Assembly: GCA_046348545.1 (NCBI GenBank)
Contig: JAXMEB010000002.1
Coordinates: forward strand, 62,001-126,000
Direction: 5' to 3'
Length of the DNA stretch: 64,000 nt
Source: JAXMEB01 sp046348545
Lineage (GTDB): Bacteria; Pseudomonadota; Gammaproteobacteria; Berkiellales; Berkiellaceae
Below, piece by piece: positions 32,528 to 41,592 of this stretch; within the stretch, counting starts at the first letter, position 1; the number at the start of each line of letters is the position of its first letter. The translations under genes and the position numbers were made by a program. The notes beneath the pieces were generated by a model. It searched no databases. It was not told the origin of the DNA and saw only the letters and a program-made list of their open reading frames with translations.

Positions 32528-33451
32528 GTGTCAATGGCAGATAAGCAAGGTTGGATATGGATGGATGGTGAATGGCTTCCGTGGCAAAACGCAAAGGTGC
32601 ATGTATTAACGCACTCTCTTCACTATGGTATGGGCGCTTTTGAGGGGATCCGTGCTTATGAAACCGCAAATGGCCCAGCTATTTTTAGATTGAAAGATCA
32701 TACAGACCGATTTTTTGATTCTGCACATATTTTTAAAATGAAAATTCCTTACGATCAAGCCACTTTGATTGACGTGCAAAAAGAAGTGATTGCAAGGAAT
32801 AATTTGAAAGCTTGTTACATCAGACCGCTCTGTTTCCTAGGATCAGAGGGTATTGGTCTTCGTGCAGATAATCTGAGCACGCATGTTGCTGTAGCAGCGT
32901 GGGAATGGGGTGCTTATTTGGGTAAAGAAAATCTGGTGAAGGGGATCCGTGCTCAGATTTCATCTTTCACGCGTCATCATGTGAATGTTGCGATGTGTAA
33001 GGCTAAAGCGACTGGACACTATATTAATTCAATATTGGCTGTTCAAGAAGCGCTGGCCTGTGGCTATGATGAAGCTATTTTATTGGATGCCCAAGGTTAT
33101 GTTGCAGAAGGAAGCGGTGAAAATATTTTTGTGATCAAGCACGGTGAAATCGCAACCCCTCAGCTGACATCCTGTTTGAATGGGGTCACCAGAAATACGG
33201 TGATTCATTTACTCAGAGACATGGGACATAGCGTGACTGAAAGACCGATTACCCGAGACGAATTGTATATCGCAGATGAGGTCTTTTTCACCGGTACGGC
33301 GGCAGAAGTGACACCGGTTCGAGAGGTTGATAGACGTCAGATCGGGGATGGTAAAAGAGGCCCTATTACTGAAAAAATACAATCGCTCTACTTTGATGTT
33401 GTTCAGGGTAAAGAAAAGAAGTATGAATCTTGGCTAACATATGTGCGATGA
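32528..33451 (+). CDS. ilvE: Branched-chain amino acid aminotransferase
   Basis: The 307-residue class IV PLP enzyme has HSLHYGMGAFEGIRAYET, the PLP-lysine in NVAMCKAKATGHYINSI, YVAEGSGENIFVIK and FFTGTAAEVTPVREVD. It transfers amino groups to the 2-oxoacids of Leu, Ile and Val. GGAGAGG lies five bases before GTG 32528; ATG 32534 is the other option. It begins 11 nt after nfeD. Confidence 0.95.
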   Translation: MSMADKQGWIWMDGEWLPWQNAKVHVLTHSLHYGMGAFEGIRAYETANGPAIFRLKDHTDRFFDSAHIFKMKIPYDQATLIDVQKEVIARNNLKACYIRPLCFLGSEGIGLRADNLSTHVAVAAWEWGAYLGKENLVKGIRAQISSFTRHHVNVAMCKAKATGHYINSILAVQEALACGYDEAILLDAQGYVAEGSGENIFVIKHGEIATPQLTSCLNGVTRNTVIHLLRDMGHSVTERPITRDELYIADEVFFTGTAAEVTPVREVDRRQIGDGKRGPITEKIQSLYFDVVQGKEKKYESWLTYVR

Positions 33452-33513
33452 CCTGATTGCCATGATATAATTGAAAAATTTAACTTAATAACTAACAGTT
33501 TAAGGCTCTGATC

Positions 33514-33708
33514 GTGAAAATGGCGAATGCAGAGAAACAGTATGAAGTAACGCATCAGGATTTGCCGTTATCTTGTCCTATGCCCGATATGTCACTTTGG
33601 AATGCGCATCCTAGGGTGTATCTCCCAATCGAAAAGACTGGCGAAGCGATTTGTCCTTATTGTAGTGCTCATTTTGTGCTGCGGACGGAGACAAAGGCTG
33701 CAGAATGA
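33514..33708 (+). CDS. Small CHCC zinc-finger protein
   Basis: The 64-residue protein has the CHCC pattern LSCPMPDMSLWNAHPRVYLP and then ICPYCSAHFVLR, a zinc-finger family also seen as a domain of a mitochondrial complex I subunit. It often precedes LPS genes in gammaproteobacteria. AAGG lies 8 nt before GTG 33514; ATG 33520 is possible. The stop overlaps waaF by 4 nt. Confidence 0.85.
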   Translation: MKMANAEKQYEVTHQDLPLSCPMPDMSLWNAHPRVYLPIEKTGEAICPYCSAHFVLRTETKAAE

Positions 33709-34715
33709 GAAAAGCATTGGTGGTTGGTCCATCTTGGGTGGGTGATATGGTCATGGCTCAAACACTTTTTAAGGTGCTTAAAGCCAATGATCCCAACATC
33801 TTAATTGATATATTAGCCCCAGATTGGAGTCGACCACTCACTGCAAGAATGCCAGAAGTTCATGATGCGATTGCAATGCCGGTTGGGCATGGTGCTTTGG
33901 AATTAAAGAAACGTTGGCAGATTTCACGTTCTTTAAGAGCTGAGCAGTATGATGAAGCGTATGTGCTGCCTAATTCTTTCAAATCTGCGCTGGTCCCTTT
34001 TTTGACGGGGATCCCCAAACGTGTAGGTTGGCGCGGAGAATGGCGATATGGTGTGTTAAATACCGTTCATATATTGGATAAAGCGCAATACCCTTTAATG
34101 ATCGAACGTTTTATTGCGCTAGGATTTCCAAAACACGCACAACTTCCCAAGCCGCTGCCCTTACCTAGTTTAGTACGTAATGAGCAGAATCTTGAACAAG
34201 CCAAATTAAAATTTAATCTGAGTACAGATCTCCCTATTTTGGTCTTGTGCCCAGGCGCTGAATTCGGTCCCTCAAAACGATGGCCAGAGCATTATTATGC
34301 GGATGTTGCGAAGAGGTATCTTGAGAAAGGTTGGCAGGTCTGGCTTTTTGGTTCAGTAAAAGATGCGAGTATCACAAGCGATATTCAGAATATCACGCAG
34401 CATCAATGCGTTAATCTAGCGGGTAAAACCTCATTAGCTGAAGCGATAGATTTAATGTCACTAGCCGATTTGGTCGTTTCCAATGATTCTGGATTAATGC
34501 ATATTGGCGCGGCATTAGGCCGGCCGTTGATTGCGATTTATGGGTCAACGGATCCTACTTTTACGCCGCCTTTAGGACAGAAAGTTCAGATTGTCAGAAC
34601 CAATGAATCTTGCAGTCCTTGTTTTAAGCGAACCTGTCCTTTAAATCATCACGCCTGTATGCAAAGGCTTAAGCCCATGCAAGTGTTGGCAGCCTGTGAG
34701 GCTCTAACAATATGA
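33705..34715 (+). CDS. waaF: ADP-heptose:LPS heptosyltransferase II
   Basis: The 336-residue GT9 enzyme starts KALVVGPSWVGDMVMAQTLFK, the WaaF signature, and has LCPGAEFGPSKRWPEHYYA, LVVSNDSGLMHIGAALGRPLIAIYG and SCSPCFKRTCPL. It adds the second heptose to the LPS inner core at the inner membrane. It overlaps the genes on both sides by 4 nt, so the cluster is one operon. Confidence 0.95.
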   Translation: MRKALVVGPSWVGDMVMAQTLFKVLKANDPNILIDILAPDWSRPLTARMPEVHDAIAMPVGHGALELKKRWQISRSLRAEQYDEAYVLPNSFKSALVPFLTGIPKRVGWRGEWRYGVLNTVHILDKAQYPLMIERFIALGFPKHAQLPKPLPLPSLVRNEQNLEQAKLKFNLSTDLPILVLCPGAEFGPSKRWPEHYYADVAKRYLEKGWQVWLFGSVKDASITSDIQNITQHQCVNLAGKTSLAEAIDLMSLADLVVSNDSGLMHIGAALGRPLIAIYGSTDPTFTPPLGQKVQIVRTNESCSPCFKRTCPLNHHACMQRLKPMQVLAACEALTI

Positions 34716-35758
34716 CGCATTATTTGATAGTGAAGATGTCATCTCTTGGAGATGTGGTGCACCTTCTGCCGGCGATCACGGATGCTGTTAAGGCTCGCCC
34801 TGAGCTTAAATTTGATTGGGTGGTTGAGAAAGGTTTTTCTGAAATACCGGCCTGGCATCCTGCGGTTGATAAAGTCATCCCAATTGAATTACGTCAGTGG
34901 CGTAAGGGGCCTTGGGAAGCCTTCAAAAATGGCGCTTGGCATGCTTTTAAAAAGGACCTGCAGGTTCGTACTTATGCAGGTGTGCTAGATGCTCAAGGGT
35001 TGTTTAAGAGTAGTCTGGTTTCTTTACTTGCTAAGGGGCCTCGCATTGGATTTGATCGAAACAGTGCTCGTGAAGGATTAGCAAGTTTATTTTACAACCA
35101 GAAAATTGAGGCTCCTCGAGGACAGCATGCTGTTGAACGCTTGAGAATATTATTTGCCAAAACATTTGACTATCCGATACCTACAACACCGCCAGATTTT
35201 GGGATTGATGTGAATCAATTGACCCCGATTAAAGTAAGTGATCGCTATCTGGTCTTTTTGCATGGAACGACTTGGGATACCAAGCATTGGCCTTTCATTT
35301 ATTGGCAACAATTGATTCAAAAAGCTCAAATGGTGAATTTTGAAATATATCTTCCTTGGGGAAATGAAGCAGAGTATCAGCGTGCGCAATCCTTAGCGAC
35401 ATTCGCACCCAATTTCGTTCGAGTGCTACCAAAGCTGACTCTAAAAGAGATGACTTATGTTCTTGCTAAAGCAAAGGGCATTGTCGCAGTGGATACGGGG
35501 CTGGGGCATATCGCAGCGGCGCTGGGTCGTCCTGTTGTATCGCTATATGGCCCCACTGACCCAGGTTTGACTGGGGCCCATGGTCCACAGTCTCAAAAAT
35601 TGAGTTCAACTTTACCCTGTGCCCCGTGCTTTAAACGAAGCTGTACATTGGAGACAAAGGATATGATTCAACCCCCTTGCTTGAAGGACATTACGCCTGA
35701 GCAAGTATGGCAAACTATTTACAGCAAGATGACAAATGAAGCAGCTCAATCGCATTAG
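34712..35758 (+). CDS. waaC: LPS heptosyltransferase I
   Basis: The 348-residue GT9 enzyme begins YLIVKMSSLGDVVHLLPAITD, has FLHGTTWDTKHWP and KGIVAVDTGLGHIAAALGRPVVSLYGPT, as in WaaC. It adds the first heptose to Kdo. The stop overlaps the next gene by 23 nt. Confidence 0.94.
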   Translation: MTHYLIVKMSSLGDVVHLLPAITDAVKARPELKFDWVVEKGFSEIPAWHPAVDKVIPIELRQWRKGPWEAFKNGAWHAFKKDLQVRTYAGVLDAQGLFKSSLVSLLAKGPRIGFDRNSAREGLASLFYNQKIEAPRGQHAVERLRILFAKTFDYPIPTTPPDFGIDVNQLTPIKVSDRYLVFLHGTTWDTKHWPFIYWQQLIQKAQMVNFEIYLPWGNEAEYQRAQSLATFAPNFVRVLPKLTLKEMTYVLAKAKGIVAVDTGLGHIAAALGRPVVSLYGPTDPGLTGAHGPQSQKLSSTLPCAPCFKRSCTLETKDMIQPPCLKDITPEQVWQTIYSKMTNEAAQSH

Positions 35759-36962
35759 TCATACGATAGGTTCTTATGCTGGTTTGTTATTGGCTTTTAG
35801 TATTCCTCTATCTACAAGCGCAACAACCATTTCAGCCCTGCTCGTGCTTTTGATGTGGGGATTGTCGGGTGATTGGGCAACCAAACAAGATTTATTAATC
35901 AAGCATCCTCTTAGTCAAATGATTTGGCTTTTTTCTGCTTATGCATTGATAACATTACTATATAGCGATGCAACTTCTAAGCATATGATACAGAGCTCAA
36001 AGGATATTCTTAGGATGTTATCTATTCCTTTTGTCATGTATTTTTTTCATTCACCTCGTCAAGCTCGTTTGGGGCTATGGTGTTTTATCGCGGCCTTAGG
36101 CGTCACTTTTATGCTTGCGTTGCTTAAGGTTTACGGAGGGATTCCGATTGGAAATAAATTTAATTATACGAACGGTGTGTATCAAGTCAGTGCAGCAGTA
36201 TTTAAGAGTCATATTAAAACAAACTTTTTCATGGCGATTGGCTCGTTTTTCTTGATTCATCAAATTTTTTCTAACTCTCAGTATCGATGGTTCTTAATCT
36301 TACTGTTACTTTCCTTTTGTTTTTATGTATTCTATATGAGTTGGGGGCGAACGGGGTATGCCGTATTTTGTACTTTAGCGGTGGTTGCTATTTTACAATT
36401 GCTGCACCGTTGGCATCGCCTGGTAGCGATTTTGCTTCTAGGCATATCGTTAGTCCTGATTTATGCCAGTTCAGAGACGATTCAATTTAGGTTGCATCAG
36501 CTTACTCAAGATTATCAGATTTACGAGGCACGAGGACCCCTCAATACTTCCTCATTAGGATCTCGTTTGACTTATTATCAAAATAGTTTGGCGCTTATCC
36601 AAGAACACCCTTGGTTTGGGACGGGATTGGGTAGTTTTGCGACACGTTACCAAGCCAAGTTTTCATCAGAGAGTTTGACCGATAATCCACATAATCAATA
36701 TTTACTGGTGTGTGTTGAATTGGGCATTGTTGGATTAATCGGATTAATGAGTCTATTTTTGTTGATGCTATATCATACAAAAAGGTTAAGACCTGATTTG
36801 AGCAAGATGGCTCAAGGTTGTGTGGTTGCCTTTATGATAGGCTGTCTTGTCAATTCATGGTTAATGGATTTCACAGAAGGGATGTTTTTTGTTTTGACAA
36901 CGGCGATGTTATTTGCACACTTGCCATTGAAAGAAAACAAACTAAAATCAGCTTTGCGGTAG
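35736..36962 (+). CDS. O-antigen ligase-like membrane protein
   Basis: The 408-residue protein has about ten to twelve membrane segments and the Wzy/WaaL-type periplasmic loop with the pattern HPWFGTGLGSF and then TDNPHNQYLLVCVELGIVGL, where the His is the catalytic position in WaaL ligases. It would join an O-chain to the core, or polymerise it. Placement after waaC supports WaaL. No O-antigen synthesis genes are in the window. Confidence 0.85.
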   Translation: MKQLNRISHTIGSYAGLLLAFSIPLSTSATTISALLVLLMWGLSGDWATKQDLLIKHPLSQMIWLFSAYALITLLYSDATSKHMIQSSKDILRMLSIPFVMYFFHSPRQARLGLWCFIAALGVTFMLALLKVYGGIPIGNKFNYTNGVYQVSAAVFKSHIKTNFFMAIGSFFLIHQIFSNSQYRWFLILLLLSFCFYVFYMSWGRTGYAVFCTLAVVAILQLLHRWHRLVAILLLGISLVLIYASSETIQFRLHQLTQDYQIYEARGPLNTSSLGSRLTYYQNSLALIQEHPWFGTGLGSFATRYQAKFSSESLTDNPHNQYLLVCVELGIVGLIGLMSLFLLMLYHTKRLRPDLSKMAQGCVVAFMIGCLVNSWLMDFTEGMFFVLTTAMLFAHLPLKENKLKSALR

Positions 36963-36967
36963 TAAAT

Positions 36968-37816
36968 ATGTCAACTTCTCCCAGTGTTTCTCTAATTGTG
37001 ACAACTTATAATTGGCCTGAGGCGCTCGATAGAGTATTAATGGCCTTAAATCGCCAGCGTGTGACATCTCCCTTGGAAGTCATTGTTGCAGATGATGGTT
37101 CAACACAAATGACAGCCGATCTCATCGCACGATATAAACGACAATTTAATTTCCCCTTGTATCATGTTTGGCAACCAGATGAAGGTTTTCAAGCTGCAAA
37201 GATCCGAAACCGAGCTATTGCAAAAGCACAGCATGATTATGTGATTTTTTTGGATGGGGATTGCCAGCCCTTGGCTGATTTTGTATCAAATCATGTTAAG
37301 CTAGCGAATAAGGGATGGTTTGTATTTGGGAATCGTGTTTTGCTAAGTCGTTCGTTTAGCTCAACACTATTAAGTCACACCTACGATTTTGAAGCCCTCA
37401 ATGCTTTTCGATTGATTCAAAAGAGATTGAAAGGGCAAATCAATCGCTTGTTACCTTTTTTGAGAGTACCACTAGGGCCGTTGCGTCGATGTCAGCCAAA
37501 TCGATGGAAAGGTGTGAAAACGTGTAATTTGGCAGTTTGGCGAGATGATTTAGTTGCAGTCAATGGTTTAGAAGAAGCTTTTACTGGTTGGGGGTACGAG
37601 GATTCAGATCTGGTACTGCGTTTGCAAAAATTTGGTGTTAAGTGCAAAGATGGGCGATTTAGTGTGCCGGTTATCCATTTTTGGCATGAAGAGCAAGATC
37701 GAAGTTTAGCAGCAGATAATTGGAACCGTCTAACAGAGACATTCCATCAAGCGACCTTTCGTGCAGTTAAAGGAGTGAGTCAATATTTGACTAAGGTGCA
37801 TCATGCAATCTGTTAA
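36968..37816 (+). CDS. Glycosyltransferase family 2
   Basis: From ATG 36968 (MSTSPSVSLIVTTYNWPEAL) the 282-residue protein shows GT2 motifs: VIVADDGSTQMTADLI, the DXD-like FLDGDCQPLADF and a C-terminal GWGYEDSDLVLRL as in beta-1,4-galactosyl or LPS-core transferases with the galactosyltransferase_C motif. The open frame upstream to 36818 is the end of the previous gene in another frame. It probably adds a sugar to the LPS core. Confidence 0.9.
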   Translation: MSTSPSVSLIVTTYNWPEALDRVLMALNRQRVTSPLEVIVADDGSTQMTADLIARYKRQFNFPLYHVWQPDEGFQAAKIRNRAIAKAQHDYVIFLDGDCQPLADFVSNHVKLANKGWFVFGNRVLLSRSFSSTLLSHTYDFEALNAFRLIQKRLKGQINRLLPFLRVPLGPLRRCQPNRWKGVKTCNLAVWRDDLVAVNGLEEAFTGWGYEDSDLVLRLQKFGVKCKDGRFSVPVIHFWHEEQDRSLAADNWNRLTETFHQATFRAVKGVSQYLTKVHHAIC

Positions 37817-38495
37817 ACAATGGACGCAACATATCGTCTATTCTCCAAAATATGCTTCTCCTGCATTAACTAATCTTTTACAACATTTAGATGAAGAGAT
37901 ATTAAAAGCTAAGCATCGTCTTAAAGATGACAAAACATCTACAGTCTGCTTGTACGAGTTGGATGGAAAGCCAATTGTTATCAAGCGCTCAAATACTAAA
38001 AATTGGTTTCATGCAATTCGAAGAAGCTTTTGTAAGTCACGCGCTTTTCGAAGTTGGGGGAATGCAATGCGCCTCCTTGAAGCTGGGATTGGAACCTTTG
38101 AGCCGATCGCGGCGGTCGAGAAGCGTTGGGGCCCTTGTAAAGGCCGCTCCTATTTGATTTCTTCTTACTTGGATGGTAAGCAGGCTTCTGAGGTATTTGC
38201 CTACGGTGCTGAACCCTCCCAATCATGGGGTGGGGCAGCGAGTAATATTGTCGAGATGCTGAAGCAGCTCTCAAAATCGTCTTTAAGCCATCGTGACTTG
38301 AATTTAAGCAACATCATATTAGTCGATCAACAGCCATTTTTGATTGATTTAGATAGCATGTGTCACTTCAAAAGTAGATTGCTTGCTAAATTCTATGCTA
38401 AGCAAGATCAGAAAAGGTTAATGAAGAATTGGGTGCAGTTGCCAGGCGTCCACTCGGAAGTCAGTCAACTATTCCGGAGCTTGCTCCAGCTATAA
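37803..38495 (+). CDS. Lipopolysaccharide kinase (WaaP/KdkA-like)
   Basis: The 230-residue protein has a kinase-like fold with PIVIKRSNTKNWFH (Lys of the ATP site), SYLISSYLDG and LSHRDLNLSNIILVDQQPF followed by LIDLDSM (catalytic Asp and metal Asp). This is the LPS heptose or Kdo kinase group. It overlaps the preceding glycosyltransferase by 14 nt. It would phosphorylate the inner core in the cytoplasm. Heptose and Kdo specificity cannot be separated by eye. Confidence 0.85.
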   Translation: MQSVKQWTQHIVYSPKYASPALTNLLQHLDEEILKAKHRLKDDKTSTVCLYELDGKPIVIKRSNTKNWFHAIRRSFCKSRAFRSWGNAMRLLEAGIGTFEPIAAVEKRWGPCKGRSYLISSYLDGKQASEVFAYGAEPSQSWGGAASNIVEMLKQLSKSSLSHRDLNLSNIILVDQQPFLIDLDSMCHFKSRLLAKFYAKQDQKRLMKNWVQLPGVHSEVSQLFRSLLQL

Positions 38496-38579
38496 ATTAA
38501 ATCCTGATTTTTTTAGTAAATATTGATAAAATCCATCCCAATTGTGTTGGCTAGCTCTTTCTGAATAAAGGACCCTGTA

Positions 38580-40016
38580 ATGACCCTTTGCCCTCATTTT
38601 TCTCAAGCTCGCGTTTTGGTCGTTGGTGATGTCATGCTGGATCAATATTGGACGGGGGACGTCGCACGCATATCTCCTGAAGCACCGGTACCGGTTGTCA
38701 GTGTTGCACATCTGGAAGAAAGAGTGGGGGGTGCTGGCAACGTTGCACTGAATGTGAAAGCCGTTGGGGCTCAAGCTAGTTTATGTGGACTCATTGCAGA
38801 AGATACAGCAGGGGAAACGTTACAGCGTAAGTTATCTGAAGCAGGTGTTCTTTGTCACTGGCTGACACATTCAAACTATCCCACGATTACAAAATTAAGA
38901 GTCATCGCTAGGCAGCAACAATTAATTCGTTTAGATTCTGAAAAGAAATTGTCTCATTTTGATGACACTGTGCAAGAAGCTATTTCAAATCAGCTTGATC
39001 AATATGATGTCCTAGTACTGTCAGACTATGCAAAAGGCATGATTGAACAGCCTAAGAGGTTAATTCAGCTTGCCAAAGCAAGAGGCCTGAAGGTGTTGGT
39101 TGACCCTAAGAACCCTGATTTGTCTGTGTATCAAGGTGCAACTTTAATCACCCCTAATTTTTCAGAATTTGTTGCGGCTGTTGGGCCTTGTCACTCTGAG
39201 GCAGCAATTACTGAGAAAGCTTTCCGTTTAATAGCGGAAATGGGTTTCGAGGCAGTGCTGGTGACAAGAGGCGCTCGTGGTATGTCCTTGTTTATTAAGG
39301 GTGAGACGATTGGATATCATATTCCTGCTGTGGCAAGAGAGGTATTTGACATCACAGGCGCGGGAGATACGGTCATTGCTGTTTTGGCTGCAGCCCTAGG
39401 TTCGGGATTATCACTCATAGAAAGTTGCAAATTAGGCAACTTTGCAGCAGGTGTTGTGGTGGGTAAACTAGGCACTGCAACCGTATCCTGGGATGAGCTC
39501 CAGGCTGAATTAGCGGCGCAAGATTCGTTTTCAAGCGATGAGCGTTGTTTATCCGAGTGGCAACTCTTAGAGCAAGTTAAAATGGCAAAATCTAAGGGTG
39601 AAAAGATAGTGATGACTAATGGCTGTTTCGATATATTGCATGCGGGCCATATTACTTATCTTGAGCAAGCACGTCGTTTAGGAGCGAGACTAATAGTGGC
39701 GGTGAATGATGATGCTAGCGTGAAGCGCCTCAAAGGATCGACTCGTCCCGTGAATATTCTATCGCACCGAATGCAACTATTGGCTGCATTGAGATGTGTT
39801 GATTGGGTGGTCCCTTTTTCCGAAGATACTCCGCAGCGTCTCATTGAAGCTGTCTTGCCAGATGTCCTTGTCAAGGGAGGTGATTATACGGTCCCTCAGA
39901 TTGCAGGTGCACAAGCCGTGCTCGCAAATGGTGGCGAGGTTGAAATACTGAATTTTGTCGATGGACTTTCAACGACTCAAACACTTTCAAAGCTTAAACA
40001 GCTTGAACAAATATAG
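38580..40016 (+). CDS. hldE: Bifunctional heptose 7-phosphate kinase / heptose 1-phosphate adenylyltransferase
   Basis: In this 478-residue fusion the first ~320 residues are a PfkB kinase (RVLVVGDVMLDQYWTGD, FDITGAGDTVIAVLAAALG) and the rest an adenylyltransferase (IVMTNGCFDILHAGHITYLE, RLIVAVNDDASVKRLKG). It makes ADP-D-glycero-manno-heptose in two steps around a phosphatase. hldD follows after 11 nt, and the waa genes just upstream use the product. Confidence 0.97.
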   Translation: MTLCPHFSQARVLVVGDVMLDQYWTGDVARISPEAPVPVVSVAHLEERVGGAGNVALNVKAVGAQASLCGLIAEDTAGETLQRKLSEAGVLCHWLTHSNYPTITKLRVIARQQQLIRLDSEKKLSHFDDTVQEAISNQLDQYDVLVLSDYAKGMIEQPKRLIQLAKARGLKVLVDPKNPDLSVYQGATLITPNFSEFVAAVGPCHSEAAITEKAFRLIAEMGFEAVLVTRGARGMSLFIKGETIGYHIPAVAREVFDITGAGDTVIAVLAAALGSGLSLIESCKLGNFAAGVVVGKLGTATVSWDELQAELAAQDSFSSDERCLSEWQLLEQVKMAKSKGEKIVMTNGCFDILHAGHITYLEQARRLGARLIVAVNDDASVKRLKGSTRPVNILSHRMQLLAALRCVDWVVPFSEDTPQRLIEAVLPDVLVKGGDYTVPQIAGAQAVLANGGEVEILNFVDGLSTTQTLSKLKQLEQI

Positions 40017-40027
40017 GAGTACTCAAC

Positions 40028-40984
40028 ATGATTATTGTGACAGGTGGAGCAGGTTTTATTGGTTCGAATATCGTAAAAGGCCTGAATGATCGCGGGTTCA
40101 CGAATATTTTAGTGGTTGACGATTTAAAAGAAGGTACTAAGTTTAAAAATTTAGCAACCGCTGAGATAGCCGATTATCTTGATAAAGATGATTTTTTAAA
40201 GAAAATCGAGAAAAATGACAGCTTTGGTCAAGATATCCAAGGTATTTTTCATGAAGGGGCTTGCTCAACCACCACAGAGTGGGATGGTCGGTATATGATG
40301 GAGAACAATTACGAGTACTCCAAAAAATTGCTACATTATTCCTTAGATCGAGGTGTGAGTTTTATCTATGCCTCTTCAGCGGCTATTTATGGTGGTGGTC
40401 TTATTTTTAAAGAAGAGAGACAATATGAAAAGCCATTAAACGTGTATGGTTATTCAAAACATCTTTTTGACCAATATGTCCGAAAGCATATAGAGCATGC
40501 ACGGAGTCAAGTCGTTGGCTTGCGCTATTTTAATGTCTATGGTCCTAATGAAGATCATAAAGGCAGTATGGCTTCGGTAGCGTTTCATTTGAATAATCAG
40601 CTTAAGGAAAAGGGGATTATTAAACTATTTGAAGGCTGTGATGGTTACGGGAATGGTGAGCAGCGTCGTGATTTTATTTACGTTGATGATGTGGTCAATG
40701 TGAATTTGTGGTTTTTAGAGAATACAGAAAAATCAGGGATTTATAATGTTGGCACAGGAAGAAGCGAAAGCTTTAATGAGGTTGCCAAAGGCGTCCTCAA
40801 TTGGCATCAAAAAGGTGAACTAGAATATATTCCCTTTCCAGAGCATTTAAAAGGACGTTATCAAAGTTTTACAGAAGCGGATATCTCTGCATTAAGATCA
40901 ATTGGATACTCAGCACCGTTTCATACGGTTGAAGCAGGTGTGAAAAAATACCTAAATATGGTCGCAGCTAATTCTGAAAATTAA
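40028..40984 (+). CDS. hldD: ADP-L-glycero-D-manno-heptose 6-epimerase
   Basis: The 318-residue SDR epimerase has IIVTGGAGFIGSNIVKGLND, FHEGACSTTTEWDGRYMMENN, YASSAAIYG, the catalytic Tyr-Lys in NVYGYSKHLFDQYV and LRYFNVYGPNEDHKGSMASV. It converts the D,D- to the L,D-heptose used by WaaC/WaaF. Confidence 0.97.
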   Translation: MIIVTGGAGFIGSNIVKGLNDRGFTNILVVDDLKEGTKFKNLATAEIADYLDKDDFLKKIEKNDSFGQDIQGIFHEGACSTTTEWDGRYMMENNYEYSKKLLHYSLDRGVSFIYASSAAIYGGGLIFKEERQYEKPLNVYGYSKHLFDQYVRKHIEHARSQVVGLRYFNVYGPNEDHKGSMASVAFHLNNQLKEKGIIKLFEGCDGYGNGEQRRDFIYVDDVVNVNLWFLENTEKSGIYNVGTGRSESFNEVAKGVLNWHQKGELEYIPFPEHLKGRYQSFTEADISALRSIGYSAPFHTVEAGVKKYLNMVAANSEN

Positions 40985-41024
40985 TCTGTAAAAATGATGC
41001 ACTCAAACTGGGAAGAGTAGATTA

Positions 41025-41267
41025 ATGCTTGAATACAAAGGATTCAAAGCCTCTATTCAGTATTGTATTAATCTTCATATCTATCAAGCTGAAGTGATCA
41101 ATGTTTCTGACGTGATTACTTTTGGCGCCTCTCATTTAGCAGACCTACAGCCTTTACTGGAAAAATCTGTAGACCAGTACCTTGAGTATAAGGCATGGCG
41201 ACAGAGTCTTATTGGGGAAGCTGACATGGCTGATGAGGCAAGGCCTATTCTAAAAGAGTTTTTGTGA
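41025..41267 (+). CDS. Orphan HicB-like antitoxin-type protein
   Basis: The 80-residue product matches the partial RNase H fold of HicB: LEYKGFKASIQYCINLHIYQAEVI, VSDVITFGASHLADLQPLLEKSVDQYLEY. A HicA toxin is not found on either side, and the usual C-terminal DNA-binding segment is very short. It may be a leftover or have a separate role. Confidence 0.7.
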   Translation: MLEYKGFKASIQYCINLHIYQAEVINVSDVITFGASHLADLQPLLEKSVDQYLEYKAWRQSLIGEADMADEARPILKEFL

Positions 41268-41306
41268 TTTGAAAGCTTGCTATCTCGCTTAGAAAAAGTC
41301 TCAACA

Positions 41307-41503
41307 TATACCCACAACAGATTTTTTTTCGGGGTTGCTTGTCGGTCCGTAGCTCGTAAGAGCGTAGGCGGATTGCCTTCGCGATTCTCACCGCAGTCAT
41401 GTACTTTGTGTACACTCCTGCGACTCGAACGCTCGGCGCCCTTGCCTTGCCGAAGCTCAAAGAGCGTAGGCAGGTACCCGAAAAATCATCTGTTGTGGGT
41501 ATA
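41307..41503. repeat. MITE1 copy 6, long hybrid form (197 bp)
   Basis: Both ends are of the CACAACAG type (TATACCCACAACAG and CTGTTGTGGGTATA), so the ends are much better inverted repeats than in the short form. It has two extra modules, at 41344-41370 and 41443-41472. It lies between the HicB-like gene and cfa. Confidence 0.85.
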
Positions 41504-41592
41504 GATAAAGAAGTCTCTCTTAGGTATCATCATTTCGATGGTAGATTGTCTCACGGCGTGTATTTTTCAACGATTTTCAAGGTTCTTTCCAA

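Noticed and set aside
36818..36967. N-terminal extension of the GT2 gene
   Set aside because: It is the 3' end of the O-antigen-ligase gene in another frame; the enzyme fold begins at ATG 36968.
41025..41267. Complete HicAB system
   Set aside because: No HicA-like frame is next to the HicB-like gene on either strand.
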